Source of the DNA: JAWLGW01 sp964569055
GTDB lineage: Bacteria > Planctomycetota > J058
Assembly (NCBI GenBank): GCA_964569055.1
Contig: CAZMSZ010000011.1
Span: 1-42,816 of the forward strand
Length of the DNA: 42,816 nt
Direction: 5' to 3'
This document shows positions 1 to 11,562 of this stretch, in pieces. The notes below the pieces were generated by a model, which searched no databases, had not been told where the DNA came from, and saw nothing but the letters and a program-made list of their open reading frames with translations. The translations under genes and the position numbers were made by a program. Each line of letters starts with the position of its first letter. Position 1 is the stretch's first letter.

Positions 1-46
1 CGTCGGCGTACGCGCGTCTACTCCAAGGGACTTCGCCCGCGCGGCA

Positions 47-3985
<3,939 letters not shown>

Positions 3986-3993
3986 GGCCGCCG

Positions 3994-3999
3994 ATCCTA
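3994..3999 (-). promoter_or_regulatory. Candidate -10 hexamer (TAGGAT) of the kinase gene
   Basis: Reads TAGGAT on the minus strand and ends 8 nt before the GTG start. Transcription would then begin at or next to the start codon. Similar hexamers precede several other genes here. No convincing -35 box is visible. Confidence 0.4.
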
Positions 4000-4060
4000 T
4001 CGCGGGGCGCGGGCGTCCACGACCCAGGGTCGTCGCCGCGCACGAGCTGGCCGAGCGGTC

Positions 4061-4537
4061 TCAAGGACAGCTGAACGCCACCTGATTCGTGGCGCTAACG
4101 AACTCCTCGAGGAGCGGGATGTGGGGGTGCCAACAGAAGTCACGGACGTTGTCGCTCGCGATCGCGAGGCCTAGCCTCGAGCTGACGACATAGGCCGCGA
4201 GTTGGGCATCCACACCGCTCCCTCGGGCGGCGCTGTTCTTGAGCAGAGCGCGAAGCGTCTCGTGGTATCCGGCGGGTTGTGGCTGAAGCTCGATGGCGAG
4301 GCGCCTGAGCCAACGCCGGCGATCGTCGCGGGTAGTACCCGGAATCCGTCCGTGGCAGAGGAACTCCCACAGCACGAGCTCGGTCACGAATCGCCGGTTG
4401 GCGTGGATCGAGATCATGCTGCCTGTGACGGGCCCGCCGCTCGCTCCCTCTCGCGCTGCCCTGATCAGGACGTTGGTGTCGAACAGCACACCGAGCCCCT
4501 CTTGCATGGCTGCGGGGATGGTCGTCGGGCGCGCCAC
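4061..4537 (-). CDS. PIN-domain protein (VapC-like putative ribonuclease)
   Basis: A 158-residue PIN-fold protein, the size of VapC-type toxins. The fold's acidic residues are visible in order: LFDTNVLIRA near residue 18, ELVLWEF near 53, VDAQLAAYVV near 114 and ASDNVRDF near 127, so a metal-dependent nuclease site looks intact. It starts 3 bp after the stop of the upstream gene, so the two are co-transcribed. The pair is visibly less GC-rich than its neighbours, which suggests recent gain. PIN proteins usually act as RNases neutralised by a small antitoxin, but the partner here is a large unknown protein and no classical antitoxin is seen. The nuclease role is from the family; the toxin role is inference. 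Confidence 0.8.
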   Translation of the reverse strand: MARPTTIPAAMQEGLGVLFDTNVLIRAAREGASGGPVTGSMISIHANRRFVTELVLWEFLCHGRIPGTTRDDRRRWLRRLAIELQPQPAGYHETLRALLKNSAARGSGVDAQLAAYVVSSRLGLAIASDNVRDFCWHPHIPLLEEFVSATNQVAFSCP

Positions 4538-4540
4538 TCC

Positions 4541-5572
4541 TCAGAACACCTCCTGGACAGGCGCGGCGGGCTCGACGGGCACGGCCGGTAACTCGAGCTC
4601 GTCGGCCAGCCGATTCCGGAGGGTGCGCAGTGACTCCGCGAGCTCGTTCGAGGTCGCCCGGAGCTTCGGGACCTCGTGCTCGAGCCGAGCGAAGGCCTGG
4701 TCCAGATCCGTGCTGGCCCGCCGGAGCGCCAAGACCCTCGCGCCGTGTCTCTCCCACGCCGACGCATTGGTCCGCCCTTCGGGGCGCGGGGTTCGTGACC
4801 AATTGACGGCGGACTCGGCGAGCAGCGAAGGGCCATCCTGAGGCGGATAGGCCCCACGCCAGCTCGGGTCCTCAGCGTCGATCGCTCTGACGATCTCGAG
4901 GAAGGCCTCGCTCGAGACCAGCGCCGACCGCACCGCTTCGGCGGAATCCTCCACGGCTCGGAGGCTCGCGTCGTGCGACCGAACGAGCGACTCGACCTCT
5001 GTATTGAGCCGCAAGAACTGCTCGAACAGCGGCGCATGGTCGTGACGCACGTACTCGGGAACTGGCCTGACGAACTCACAACGTCTGGCACGGAAGCGCC
5101 AGGTTGGGTTCCCGTCCTTCAGGACGGCTTCCTCCTGGTGCAACGCCTCGAGCAGCCGCGGGAAGATCGCCTGGCACCAGGCGGTCACAAGGGCGAGCGA
5201 TGGAGTCTCCGAACTCCGGTGCTTGGTCAAGCCCGAGTGGCGCCGGTCGAGGTACTGCTCCGCGAGGTCTATGGCGCGACGCGGTCCGCCGTACAACGCG
5301 AGGTGATGGACCTTACCGGGATCGGTCTCCTCAGCGCCCGAGAGCGAGACGACGGACGCGATCCCGGAGCCGGGCAAGCGCCAGTCGCTGCCGAGGATCA
5401 AGTAGCTGTAATGAGGGATCGGCATCCCATGGTCGTCGCGCTCCGCACCGACGTACCAGACGCGCAGCCTGCCCACGGACGCCGTCACACCACACTCACT
5501 CCCTCGAAGCAGAGTACCGGAGCATTCGTCGCGTGTCGAGGAGTCAGGCAGGCGGCGGAACACGTCCTTCAC
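4541..5572 (-). CDS. Unknown protein encoded upstream of the PIN gene
   Basis: I do not recognise a family. From the ATG at 5572 it has 343 residues. A GTG at 5488, with GGGAG about 10 nt upstream, would give a 315-residue protein starting VTASVGRLRVWYVGAER, and is an equally good start. The N-terminal half is mixed alpha/beta with many aromatic residues. The C-terminal half (after about residue 175) is helical and probably coiled-coil, with a heptad-like stretch near 280-325 (ARLEHEVPKLRATSNELAES). There is no signal peptide or membrane segment. Its stop lies 3 bp before the PIN gene, so the two form an operon and this product may be a partner or regulator of the nuclease. Base composition is less GC-rich than in flanking genes. 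Confidence 0.7.
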   Translation of the reverse strand: MKDVFRRLPDSSTRDECSGTLLRGSECGVTASVGRLRVWYVGAERDDHGMPIPHYSYLILGSDWRLPGSGIASVVSLSGAEETDPGKVHHLALYGGPRRAIDLAEQYLDRRHSGLTKHRSSETPSLALVTAWCQAIFPRLLEALHQEEAVLKDGNPTWRFRARRCEFVRPVPEYVRHDHAPLFEQFLRLNTEVESLVRSHDASLRAVEDSAEAVRSALVSSEAFLEIVRAIDAEDPSWRGAYPPQDGPSLLAESAVNWSRTPRPEGRTNASAWERHGARVLALRRASTDLDQAFARLEHEVPKLRATSNELAESLRTLRNRLADELELPAVPVEPAAPVQEVF

Positions 5573-5683
5573 GGCGTTCGCGGATCAGCTTGACCACGTG
5601 AGACGTGCTCAGCGGACGATCGCCGGGCTCGAGCCGGCCTCGACCCGGGACGCCGCGAGCCTGCGCCTGCGGGCGCGGTGACG

Positions 5684-5689
5684 TATCCT
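5684..5689 (+). promoter_or_regulatory. Candidate -10 hexamer (TATCCT) of the HEAT-repeat gene
   Basis: TATCCT ends 6 nt before the GTG at 5696, a spacing that would put the transcript start at that codon. This is one reason to prefer the start at 5696 over the GTG at 5678. Confidence 0.35.
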
Positions 5690-5695
5690 CGACGC

Positions 5696-7513
5696 GTGCG
5701 GAGCCGTGCGCCGGTCGGGATCGTGCTCGTGGTGCTGGCGATCGCCGGCGTGCCCGCGCCCGCGGCGGGCGAGGAGCTCGAGAGCTGGCTGGCCGGGCTC
5801 AGCGCGGGGGTGCCGCGCGACCGCGAGGACGTGCTCGCCTGGCGGCGTCGCGGGGACCTGGTCGCGCTCGCGCTCGAGCGCGCCGGGGACGGGGGTCGGC
5901 CCGAGGCCGTGCGGCGTGGAGCCCTGATCGCGCTGGGCGCGATCGCCGACTCGCCGCAGGTCGCGCAGCGCCTCGAGGCGCTGGCGGACGAGGCGCCGGC
6001 GACGCTCGCGGCGCTGGCGCGGCGGGCCGCGGCGCGCGCGCGCGGCCGGGCCGCGGTGCTGGCGCGGCTGGCGGGGCCCGAGGAGGTGCAGGACGCGGCC
6101 GAGCTCGCGCCGGGGACGCTCGGCGACGTGGCCGACCTCGCGGCCGATCCGCTCGTCGCGCCGGAGGTGCGCTGCGCGGCAGGGCGCGCGCTGGGGCGGC
6201 TCGGGGGGATCGAGGAGGTGGGGTCGCTCGCGCGGCTGGTGCTGCGCGGGGGCGACGCGCTGGTCGTGCGGGAGGCGGCGCTCGCGGCGCTGCTCGTCCG
6301 CGGCGAGCACCGGCAGGTCGGCGGTCTGCTCGCGCCGCTGTGCGCGCGCCCGGGCGCCGACGCCGCGCGCCTGCGTGGGCTCGCGTGCGACGGCCTCGAG
6401 GCGGCGGGCGAGCTGGCCCGCGCCGCGCGGCAGCTCCTCCACGCCCGCAACGTGTCGCCCTCGGTCAAGGCCACCCTGGCCGGGGCGCTCGAGCGGCGCG
6501 CGGTCCCGGGGGTCGCCGCGGCCCTGCGACGGGCGCAGGAGGACGCGGGGGCGCGCGCCACGCTGGCCGAGCGCTGCGCCTTCGTCACGGCGCGCCTCGC
6601 GCTCGGCGACGCGCCGGCGCCGGGCGACGCCGCCGACCTGGTGGCGGCCGCGGTGGCGGGCGAACCGGCGCTCGCGCTCGCGGCGGCCGAGGCGCTGGGG
6701 CGCCACCGCCTCAGCGGGCTCGAGGCCGCGCTGGCGCAGCCGTTCAGCGAGGTCGACCCGGGCGAGCGGCGGCTGCGGGCGATCCACCTGATCGAGGCGC
6801 TCGGCGTCGAGGGGTGCGTCGAGCCGCTGGCGGAGGCGGCGATCGACGGGGGGGTGCCGCTGTCCGTGCGTCAGGCCGCGGTCCACGCCCTCGGCGCGCT
6901 GGGCGGCGGCCAGGCGGTGGCCGCCCTCCTGCAGGTCGTGACGGCGCCCGCCCGCGGCGCCGCGGTCGCGCTCCGGCGCGAGGCGTTCGACGCCCTCGCC
7001 GCCTGCGCGCACGCCACGGACATGAGCCGCGCCGCGGCGCGAGCCGGCCTGGCGGACGAGGAGCCCACCGTCCGGCGCGCCGCCCTGCGGCTGCTCGTGG
7101 CCTGGGGCGACTCCTGGAGCGCCGAGGCCGTGGCGCGCCTGGTGAAGGAGGTCGAGCCCGCGGGCCGAGCCGAGCGCGCGGCGCGCCTGCGGGCCTGCGC
7201 GGCGCTCGAGGTGCGCGAGCCGGCCGCGGCCGCGGCCGCGCTGGACCTGCCCGACGAGGAGCTGCGCGACGAGCCGATCGCCACCCTGGCGCTCGCCTAC
7301 GCGCGCGCGCTCCCCGCGGGGGCGGGGGTCCCCGCGCTGCTGCGGCTGCTCGAGCACCGCTCGGCGGCGCTCGCGCAGGCGGCGCGCCTCGAGCTGCTCC
7401 GGCGCTATCCGCCCGGGCGCGCGTTCGGAGCGCTGGGCCCGGGCGGCGAGGCGCGGCGTACGGTCGCCCGCTGGCGCGAGGCCTGGGCGGCGCACCCCGA
7501 CCGCTTCGAGTGA
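5696..7513 (+). CDS. Exported HEAT-repeat protein
   Basis: About 605 residues. The GTG at 5696 gives a typical signal peptide (MRSRAPVGIVLVVLAIAG then PAPAAGEE); a GTG at 5678 adds six residues. After the signal the protein is a chain of helical HEAT/armadillo-like repeats (for example VRRGALIALGAIA, VREAALAALLV, VRQAAVHALGALGG, VRRAALRLLVAWG), a scaffold for protein binding rather than an enzyme. The product should act outside the cytoplasmic membrane. It is followed 88 bp downstream by an OmpA-type lipoprotein with its own promoter-like motif, so cooperation is only suggested by position. No catalytic motif is seen. Confidence 0.8.
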   Translation: MRSRAPVGIVLVVLAIAGVPAPAAGEELESWLAGLSAGVPRDREDVLAWRRRGDLVALALERAGDGGRPEAVRRGALIALGAIADSPQVAQRLEALADEAPATLAALARRAAARARGRAAVLARLAGPEEVQDAAELAPGTLGDVADLAADPLVAPEVRCAAGRALGRLGGIEEVGSLARLVLRGGDALVVREAALAALLVRGEHRQVGGLLAPLCARPGADAARLRGLACDGLEAAGELARAARQLLHARNVSPSVKATLAGALERRAVPGVAAALRRAQEDAGARATLAERCAFVTARLALGDAPAPGDAADLVAAAVAGEPALALAAAEALGRHRLSGLEAALAQPFSEVDPGERRLRAIHLIEALGVEGCVEPLAEAAIDGGVPLSVRQAAVHALGALGGGQAVAALLQVVTAPARGAAVALRREAFDALAACAHATDMSRAAARAGLADEEPTVRRAALRLLVAWGDSWSAEAVARLVKEVEPAGRAERAARLRACAALEVREPAAAAAALDLPDEELRDEPIATLALAYARALPAGAGVPALLRLLEHRSAALAQAARLELLRRYPPGRAFGALGPGGEARRTVARWREAWAAHPDRFE

Positions 7514-7601
7514 GCCCCAAAAGTTTCGGCGCGCTCCCGCCCGATAGGAGGTGCGGCCCCCACGCTGGGGGCGAGCGAACCCCAGCCCCTGGAGACACCT
7601 C

Positions 7602-8324
7602 ATGAAGCGCCGCTTCGCCTTGATCCCCGCCCTCCTGCTCGCCGCCGGCTGCTCGAGCACCGAGCCGCTCGAGGAGCGGATCCACGAGCTCACCTGGACC
7701 CTCAACGCCGCCGAGAAGGCCGCCGAGCAGTTCGCCGTCGACAAGGGGCTGGCCGAGAAGGAGGTCGAGCTCGTCCGCCGCGAGAACAAGGTGCTGCAGG
7801 AGCGGCTGGTCGTGGCCTACGACGCCGTCCGCGACGCGCGCGCCAAGCTCGACGAGAAGCTCGCCGACCGGATCACCGAGCTGTCCGAGTCGACCCCCGG
7901 CCAGAAGCTCGAGATCTCCCAGTACGGCGGGGTGGTCCTCGAGTCGGGGATCCTGTTCACGCCGGGCAAGCACGAGCTGTCGAAGGCCGGCGAGGCCGCG
8001 CTGACCCCGCTGGTCGCGACCCTGCTCAAGCCCGACTACGCGGGCTACGACCTCGAGCTCGCGGGCCACACCGACAGCGACCCGATCAAGCACTCCAAGG
8101 CGCGCTACCGCGACAACTGGGACCTCGCGGGCATGCGGGCCAACAGCGTGCGGCAGTTCCTGGTCAAGAACGGGGTCCCGGCCGACCGGATCTACCTGAG
8201 CTCGTGGGGCCCCACTCACCCGATCGACGCCGCGACCAAGCGGAAGAACCGCCGGGTGGAGATCGTCCTCCACAGCCGGGATGGCGACGAGACCGTCCCC
8301 GCCTCGGCCCACCGCGGCGACTGA
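7602..8324 (+). CDS. OmpA-family peptidoglycan-binding lipoprotein
   Basis: A 240-residue lipoprotein. The ATG at 7602 has GGAG 8 nt upstream and gives a short signal ending in the lipobox LLAAGC with Cys17. An upstream in-frame extension lacks these features. Residues about 20-95 are an acidic and basic heptad-rich coiled coil. The C-terminal half is an OmpA_C-like domain: FTPGKHELSKAGEAAL, the hallmark GHTDSDPIK, NWDLAGMRANSV, GVPADRI and KRKNRRVEIVL. Family members bind the diaminopimelate of peptidoglycan, so this protein should tether the outer membrane to the wall. A strong terminator follows directly. Confidence 0.92.
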   Translation: MKRRFALIPALLLAAGCSSTEPLEERIHELTWTLNAAEKAAEQFAVDKGLAEKEVELVRRENKVLQERLVVAYDAVRDARAKLDEKLADRITELSESTPGQKLEISQYGGVVLESGILFTPGKHELSKAGEAALTPLVATLLKPDYAGYDLELAGHTDSDPIKHSKARYRDNWDLAGMRANSVRQFLVKNGVPADRIYLSSWGPTHPIDAATKRKNRRVEIVLHSRDGDETVPASAHRGD

Positions 8325-8347
8325 GCCAGATCGAAGTTGGAGCAGAC

Positions 8348-8378
8348 GGCGCCCGCCTCCGGCGGGCGCCTGTGTTTT
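8348..8378 (+). terminator. Rho-independent terminator after the OmpA lipoprotein gene
   Basis: A perfect 10-bp stem (8348-8357 with 8361-8370), loop TCC, followed by TGTGTTTT. It lies 23 bp after the stop codon. Confidence 0.85.
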
Positions 8379-8406
8379 GGTTCGGGTGGAGATGACGCCC
8401 AGCGCC

Positions 8407-8528
8407 GGAAATACGAGATATCAACAGGGAATTAGGAATTAGAAATGCCAGAACGGCTGTCGTCGAGGCGGTCACGACAAGCGATAGCGATTCCTCATTT
8501 GCAGTTCCCTGTTGATATTCCATATTCC
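8407..8528 (-). repeat. AT-rich intergenic palindrome, family A, copy 1
   Basis: About 122 bp bounded by inverted arms: left GGAAATACGAGATATCAACA and on, right the complement type TTCCCTGTTGATATTCC. An inner GC-rich inverted pair (ACGGCTGTCGTCG / CGACAAGCGATAGC) makes the whole unit a long imperfect hairpin. It is inverted relative to copies at 13320 and 27895, and the flank GATGACG..CCAGCGCC matches the complement of their 3' flank. Composition is far more AT-rich than the coding DNA around it. Confidence 0.85.
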
Positions 8529-8597
8529 CTCTCTCGATGGAGTCGGGCTTCGCCGGCTGCCGCGTGGCAAGGCGCCTCGGCTCGCGACCGGAGTACG

Positions 8598-8656
8598 AAG
8601 CGCAGAGCGCGCGGCGGCCGCAGAGGACCTCTGCGTGCTCGGCGCCCTCTGCGCTT
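8598..8656. repeat. CGCAGAG-type palindrome, family B, copy 1
   Basis: A 59-bp imperfect palindrome from AAGCGCAGAG to CTCTGCGCTT centred on 8627. Each arm carries a 9-bp-spaced GCGCAGAG / GCGCCGAG / ACGCAGAGG theme. It lies 69 bp after the family A copy. The remaining bases of the 8325-8727 interval hold nothing else I can name. Confidence 0.75.
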
Positions 8657-8727
8657 GATTCCTGGCTGAGGCCAGTCTGTGCGCTGTCGCTGCGCCGACC
8701 ACGCCTCGCCAGGCTCATGCGACAGCC

Positions 8728-9420
8728 TCAGGCCAGCAGCGGAGGCTCCTCGGACTCGGAGTCGGAGTCGGAGTCGGAGTCGGAGTCGGAGTCGGATTCG
8801 GAGTCGGATTCGGAGTCGGAGTCGGATTCGGAGTCGGATTCGGAGTCGGATTCGGACTCGGATTCGGACTCGGATTCGGAGTCGGACTCGGATTCGGAGT
8901 CGGACTCGGACGCGGACTCGACCCCGCTGTCCTCCAGGCCGAGGTCGTCGGGGTCGGCGCCGAGGTCGCGGGCCACGTCGTCGAGGTCCAGGCCGTCGGG
9001 GCGCTCGAGGGCGAGGGTCGCTTCGCCTTCGAGCTCGTCGTCGGGCTCGTGCGCCTCGGGGGAGGGTGGGGCGCCGGCCGGGCCGGCGGCGTCGACGGTC
9101 AGCGCGGCGCCCTCGCCCTCGGCGAGCTCGACCAGGCGGATCGCGGTGGCTCCGGCCTGGAGGTGGTCGCCGACCGCGAAGGGGGCCTCCTCGTAGCGCT
9201 CGAGGCGCCGCCCGTTGAGGAGGATCCCGTTGGGGGAGCCGAGGTCCTTGACCACCATCCCCGCGCCCGTCTCGACGATCGCGGCGTGCTCGCGCGAGAG
9301 GGTCGGGTCGTCGTGGAAGATCGCGAACGGCTCGGCGCGCCCGATCACGAAGAAGGGGCCGTCGAGGTGCAGCCGGGCGGAGCGCTGCGGCCCCTGGATC
9401 AGGAACACCCGCCTGTTCAT
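8728..9420 (-). CDS. FHA-domain protein with long Ser-Asp/Glu repeat tail
   Basis: About 230 residues starting at the ATG at 9420 (MNRRVFLIQG). Residues 5-95 are an FHA phosphothreonine-binding domain: GR at 27-28, SREHA at 42-46 and SPNG at 62-65 are the recognition residues. A Pro/Glu-rich linker follows. From about residue 166 to 223 the chain is almost only SD and SE dipeptides, ending EEPPLLA. Such runs are very acidic and extended, and are good substrates for acidophilic kinases. There is no signal peptide, so it should be cytoplasmic. Candidate partners are the Ser/Thr kinase of this window and the FHA-ATPase fusion. The gene faces the OmpA gene and is read toward it. Confidence 0.88.
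   Translation of the reverse strand: MNRRVFLIQGPQRSARLHLDGPFFVIGRAEPFAIFHDDPTLSREHAAIVETGAGMVVKDLGSPNGILLNGRRLERYEEAPFAVGDHLQAGATAIRLVELAEGEGAALTVDAAGPAGAPPSPEAHEPDDELEGEATLALERPDGLDLDDVARDLGADPDDLGLEDSGVESASESDSESESDSESESESESESDSESDSESDSDSESDSESDSDSDSDSDSDSESEEPPLLA
8750..8926. repeat. Hexanucleotide microsatellite encoding the SD/SE tail
   Basis: Near-perfect repetition of GGAGTC/GGATTC/GGACTC units. It encodes alternating Ser and Asp/Glu on the minus strand. On the plus strand the same bases can also read as SE/SD or RS/RI runs, which makes long false open frames. Such arrays readily change length by slippage. Confidence 0.85.
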
Positions 9421-9477
9421 GCCGCCTCCGCCCCCGGCGAGGGCGCCCCCTGCCACGCGCCGGCGGGTCGCTCGGTT

Positions 9478-9509
9478 CCGTCGCAGCCCGCGACCGTCGC
9501 AGCCTGCGA
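9478..9509. repeat. Two tandem 16-bp units downstream of the FHA promoter
   Basis: CCGTCGCAGCCCGCGA is followed directly by CCGTCGCAGCCTGCGA (one difference). They lie just downstream, on the minus strand, of a TAGACT hexamer at 9511-9516, a position suited to an operator or a leader structure for the FHA gene. Confidence 0.5.
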
Positions 9510-9510
9510 C

Positions 9511-9516
9511 AGTCTA
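9511..9516 (-). promoter_or_regulatory. Candidate -10 hexamer (TAGACT) of the FHA gene
   Basis: Minus-strand TAGACT 90 bp before the ATG at 9420. The same hexamer precedes the genes at 10714 and 21726. Confidence 0.4.
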
Positions 9517-9586
9517 ACTCCCGACCGGGGCAGGAGCCCCGCCGCTCCGGCCGTTGCGCGGTCCGCCGCCACCGAGGAGGTGCGAC

Positions 9587-10552
9587 GTGGACGCGATCGG
9601 GAGGGCGCGGGCGTGGGCGGCGGAGGTGCTCGGGGCGGTGTGGACGCCCGAGCGGTTCGGGCTGGAGGTCGAGCGCGAGGAGGTCCGGTTCCTGAGGCGG
9701 GCCGGGCACCACGTCGTGACGGTGCGGTTCGCGGTATGGGAGCGGCTGGGGGTCGCGGCGGTGGCGCTCACGCCAGGGGGGCCGCGCGCGCGGTTCCCGG
9801 TCAGCAGCGAGGACGGTCCCGCGGCCGACCCGCGCGCGATCCGCTGCGACCCGGGAGCGCCCGAGCTGGCGGCCGCGATCGCCGCCGCGCGCGGGGCGGC
9901 GGACCCCGCCGGGCGCCGGGCGGTGCGGGCCCGTGCGTGCTGGGCGGTGCCGAGCCGCGGCGGCCTCGAGCTGTTGGTGCTGCTCGAGCACCGGCCCGAC
10001 GACGGCTTGCTGGCGGTCGACCTCGACGCCCGCGACGGCGAGCGCCTGGGCTACCGCTGCCTGCCGTTCCGGCGCGGGTCGCGGCGCAGCGCCGCCCTCA
10101 GCCGGTTCTCGGCGGTGAAGCGGGCGCGAGCCGCGCTCACGCTGCCCGCGGCGGCGCGGCTGGTCCGCTGCGAGCTGGTCCACGGCGCGGGGGCGCGCCT
10201 GTGGCGGCTGCGGTGGGAGGTCGGCGAGGGACCGGGGCGCGGGTTCGTGGCGGCCGCGCTCAACGGCCGCTCGGGGCAGGTGTGCGAGACGTTCGCCGCG
10301 CGGCGCCCGGCGCTCACCGCGGCCGCGCTCCCCTCCCGCGAGGAGGCGCGGCGCACGCTCGAGCTCGCGGTGCGCGCGCGGCTCGGGCGCGGCGCCTACC
10401 TCGGCCCGCTGGTCGCCGGGGCGTCGGGCCCGGCCGACGAGCGGGTGTGGCTGGCGGTGGCCCGCGGGCCCGGCGGCGGCCTGTTCCGGGCCAGCGTCAG
10501 CGCGGGGGCCCGGGTGAGCTTGAGCCGCCTCGACGATCGGCGCTCGGCGTAG
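9587..10552 (+). CDS. Unknown 321-residue protein
   Basis: I recognise no family. The GTG at 9587 is chosen because GAGGAGG ends 6 nt upstream; an in-frame extension to 9554 lacks such a site. The protein has no signal peptide or membrane segment. Two stretches (LLAVDLDARDGERLGY and GFVAAALNGRSGQV) resemble the beta-hairpins of PepSY-like modules, and the pattern of alternating beta and helix repeats about every 100 residues, so internally repeated domains are possible. Three Cys-containing spots (IRCDPG, RCELVH, QVCETF) do not form a clear metal site. The neighbouring FHA gene is divergent. A cytoplasmic scaffold or binding protein is a guess. Confidence 0.65.
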   Translation: MDAIGRARAWAAEVLGAVWTPERFGLEVEREEVRFLRRAGHHVVTVRFAVWERLGVAAVALTPGGPRARFPVSSEDGPAADPRAIRCDPGAPELAAAIAAARGAADPAGRRAVRARACWAVPSRGGLELLVLLEHRPDDGLLAVDLDARDGERLGYRCLPFRRGSRRSAALSRFSAVKRARAALTLPAAARLVRCELVHGAGARLWRLRWEVGEGPGRGFVAAALNGRSGQVCETFAARRPALTAAALPSREEARRTLELAVRARLGRGAYLGPLVAGASGPADERVWLAVARGPGGGLFRASVSAGARVSLSRLDDRRSA

Positions 10553-10567
10553 CCGGCGCGAAACTCG

Positions 10568-10640
10568 AGAGGCTGTCGCGTACGACTGCTCCGCCTCGGA
10601 GGACGCCGAAGCGGGCAAGGGCAGGGGGAGGCTGTCGCCC
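10568..10640. repeat. Direct repeat of GAGGCTGTCGC
   Basis: GAGGCTGTCGC occurs twice about 60 bp apart. The same 11-mer or its complement appears near 8711-8721 and 36398-36408, next to family A/B repeats, and a related core lies inside family A units. Possibly the remnant of another small element. Confidence 0.35.
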
Positions 10641-10686
10641 GACACGACGCGGCCGCGCGGGGGCCCGGAGCGCCAGGGCCGATTGC

Positions 10687-10692
10687 TAGACT
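10687..10692 (+). promoter_or_regulatory. Candidate -10 hexamer (TAGACT) of the HEAT-PDZ operon
   Basis: GCTAGACT 21 nt before the ATG at 10714, matching the hexamer at 21697. No clear -35 box. Confidence 0.4.
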
Positions 10693-10713
10693 CCTCCCGG
10701 GGCAGGAGGAGCC

Positions 10714-11562
10714 ATGAGCGCGGTCGAACGGGCCGAGAAGATGGCCGAGCTCGAGTCGATCCGGGAGCGCGGGGTCGCCCGCGCCACGGCGCTGGCGCGG
10801 CTGGCGGAGCTGCTCGCCGACGAGGACGAGGACGTGCGAGCCCAGGCGGCCGAGGCGGGGGGCGCCTACCCCGCCGAGGACGCCGTGACCGCGCGCCTGC
10901 TCGAGCTGGCGACGGACGACGGGTCGACCCGGGTGCGGTCCGCGGCGCTGACCAGCCTGGGGCGGGTGGTCCGCGAGGGCGACCTGGCGGGGGCCGCCGC
11001 GCCCGGATACGCGCCCGACCCCGAGCTGGAGGAGCCCTCGGCCGAGCGGTTCGCCGCGGCCCGCGACCTCCTGCTCGCCGCGCTCGAGCGCGAGGAGGGC
11101 GCGGTCCGCCTGGGCGCGCTCGAGGCGCTGGCCTACCTGTCGCACGAGCCGCGCGTGGTGAGCGCGATCGAGGCGCTGGCCGAGGGCTCCGAGGCGGAGG
11201 GGCGCGCCGTCGCGCTCCGCTGCATGGGGCTGAGCGGGGACCCGCGCTGGGCCGAGCGGATCGAGCAGGCGCTCGAGGACGGCGAGGGGCCGATCGCGCA
11301 GGCCGCCGCCTGGGCCGCCGGCGCGAGCGAGGTCACCGCGGCCGCGCCGTTCCTGGGGCGGCTCGCCGCGGGTCGGCGCCAGCCTCCCGCGCTCCGCCTC
11401 GCCGCGATCGAGGCGCTCGGCTCGCTCGGCAAGGAAGCCACGAGCACCCTCCTGGAGCTGGCCGAGGACGGCGACGAGGACGAGGCGCTGCGCCGCGCGG
11501 CGCGGGTCGCGCTCGAGAACCTGACGCTGCTCGGGCGAGAGCCCGGGGAGGTGGAGTCGTGA
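10714..11562 (+). CDS. Small HEAT-repeat protein
   Basis: 282 residues with a strong ribosome site (GCAGGAGGAGCC) before the ATG. The chain is acidic and consists of HEAT-like helical pairs: VRAQAAEAGGAYP, TRVRSAALTSLG, AVRLGALEALAYLS, GRAVALRCMGLSG, ALRLAAIEALGSLG and ALRRAARVALENL. No signal peptide, so cytoplasmic. Its TGA overlaps the GTG of the next gene by 4 bp (GTGA), so the PDZ protein is translationally coupled to it. HEAT proteins hold other proteins together; the partner is unknown. An alternative is a role like the bilin-lyase-type HEAT proteins, for which there is no support here. Confidence 0.85.
   Translation: MSAVERAEKMAELESIRERGVARATALARLAELLADEDEDVRAQAAEAGGAYPAEDAVTARLLELATDDGSTRVRSAALTSLGRVVREGDLAGAAAPGYAPDPELEEPSAERFAAARDLLLAALEREEGAVRLGALEALAYLSHEPRVVSAIEALAEGSEAEGRAVALRCMGLSGDPRWAERIEQALEDGEGPIAQAAAWAAGASEVTAAAPFLGRLAAGRRQPPALRLAAIEALGSLGKEATSTLLELAEDGDEDEALRRAARVALENLTLLGREPGEVES

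Noticed and set aside
5605..7789. Very long open frames on both strands across the HEAT gene
   Set aside because: Same GC-driven effect; only the frame at 5696-7513 has a signal peptide and repeat pattern.
8407..8656. Possible CRISPR array or retron RNA
   Set aside because: Repeats are palindromic single units at scattered loci, with no regular spacers, no cas genes and no reverse transcriptase nearby.
8537..9218. Plus-strand frames reading SE/SD or RS/RI repeats
   Set aside because: They are other readings of the 6-bp array. The minus-strand frame carries an intact FHA domain and start, so it is the gene.
10683..11558. Upstream extension of the PDZ protein through the HEAT gene
   Set aside because: The extension is an Arg/Gly/Ala-rich shadow frame; the GTG at 11559 gives a signal peptide and overlaps the preceding stop.
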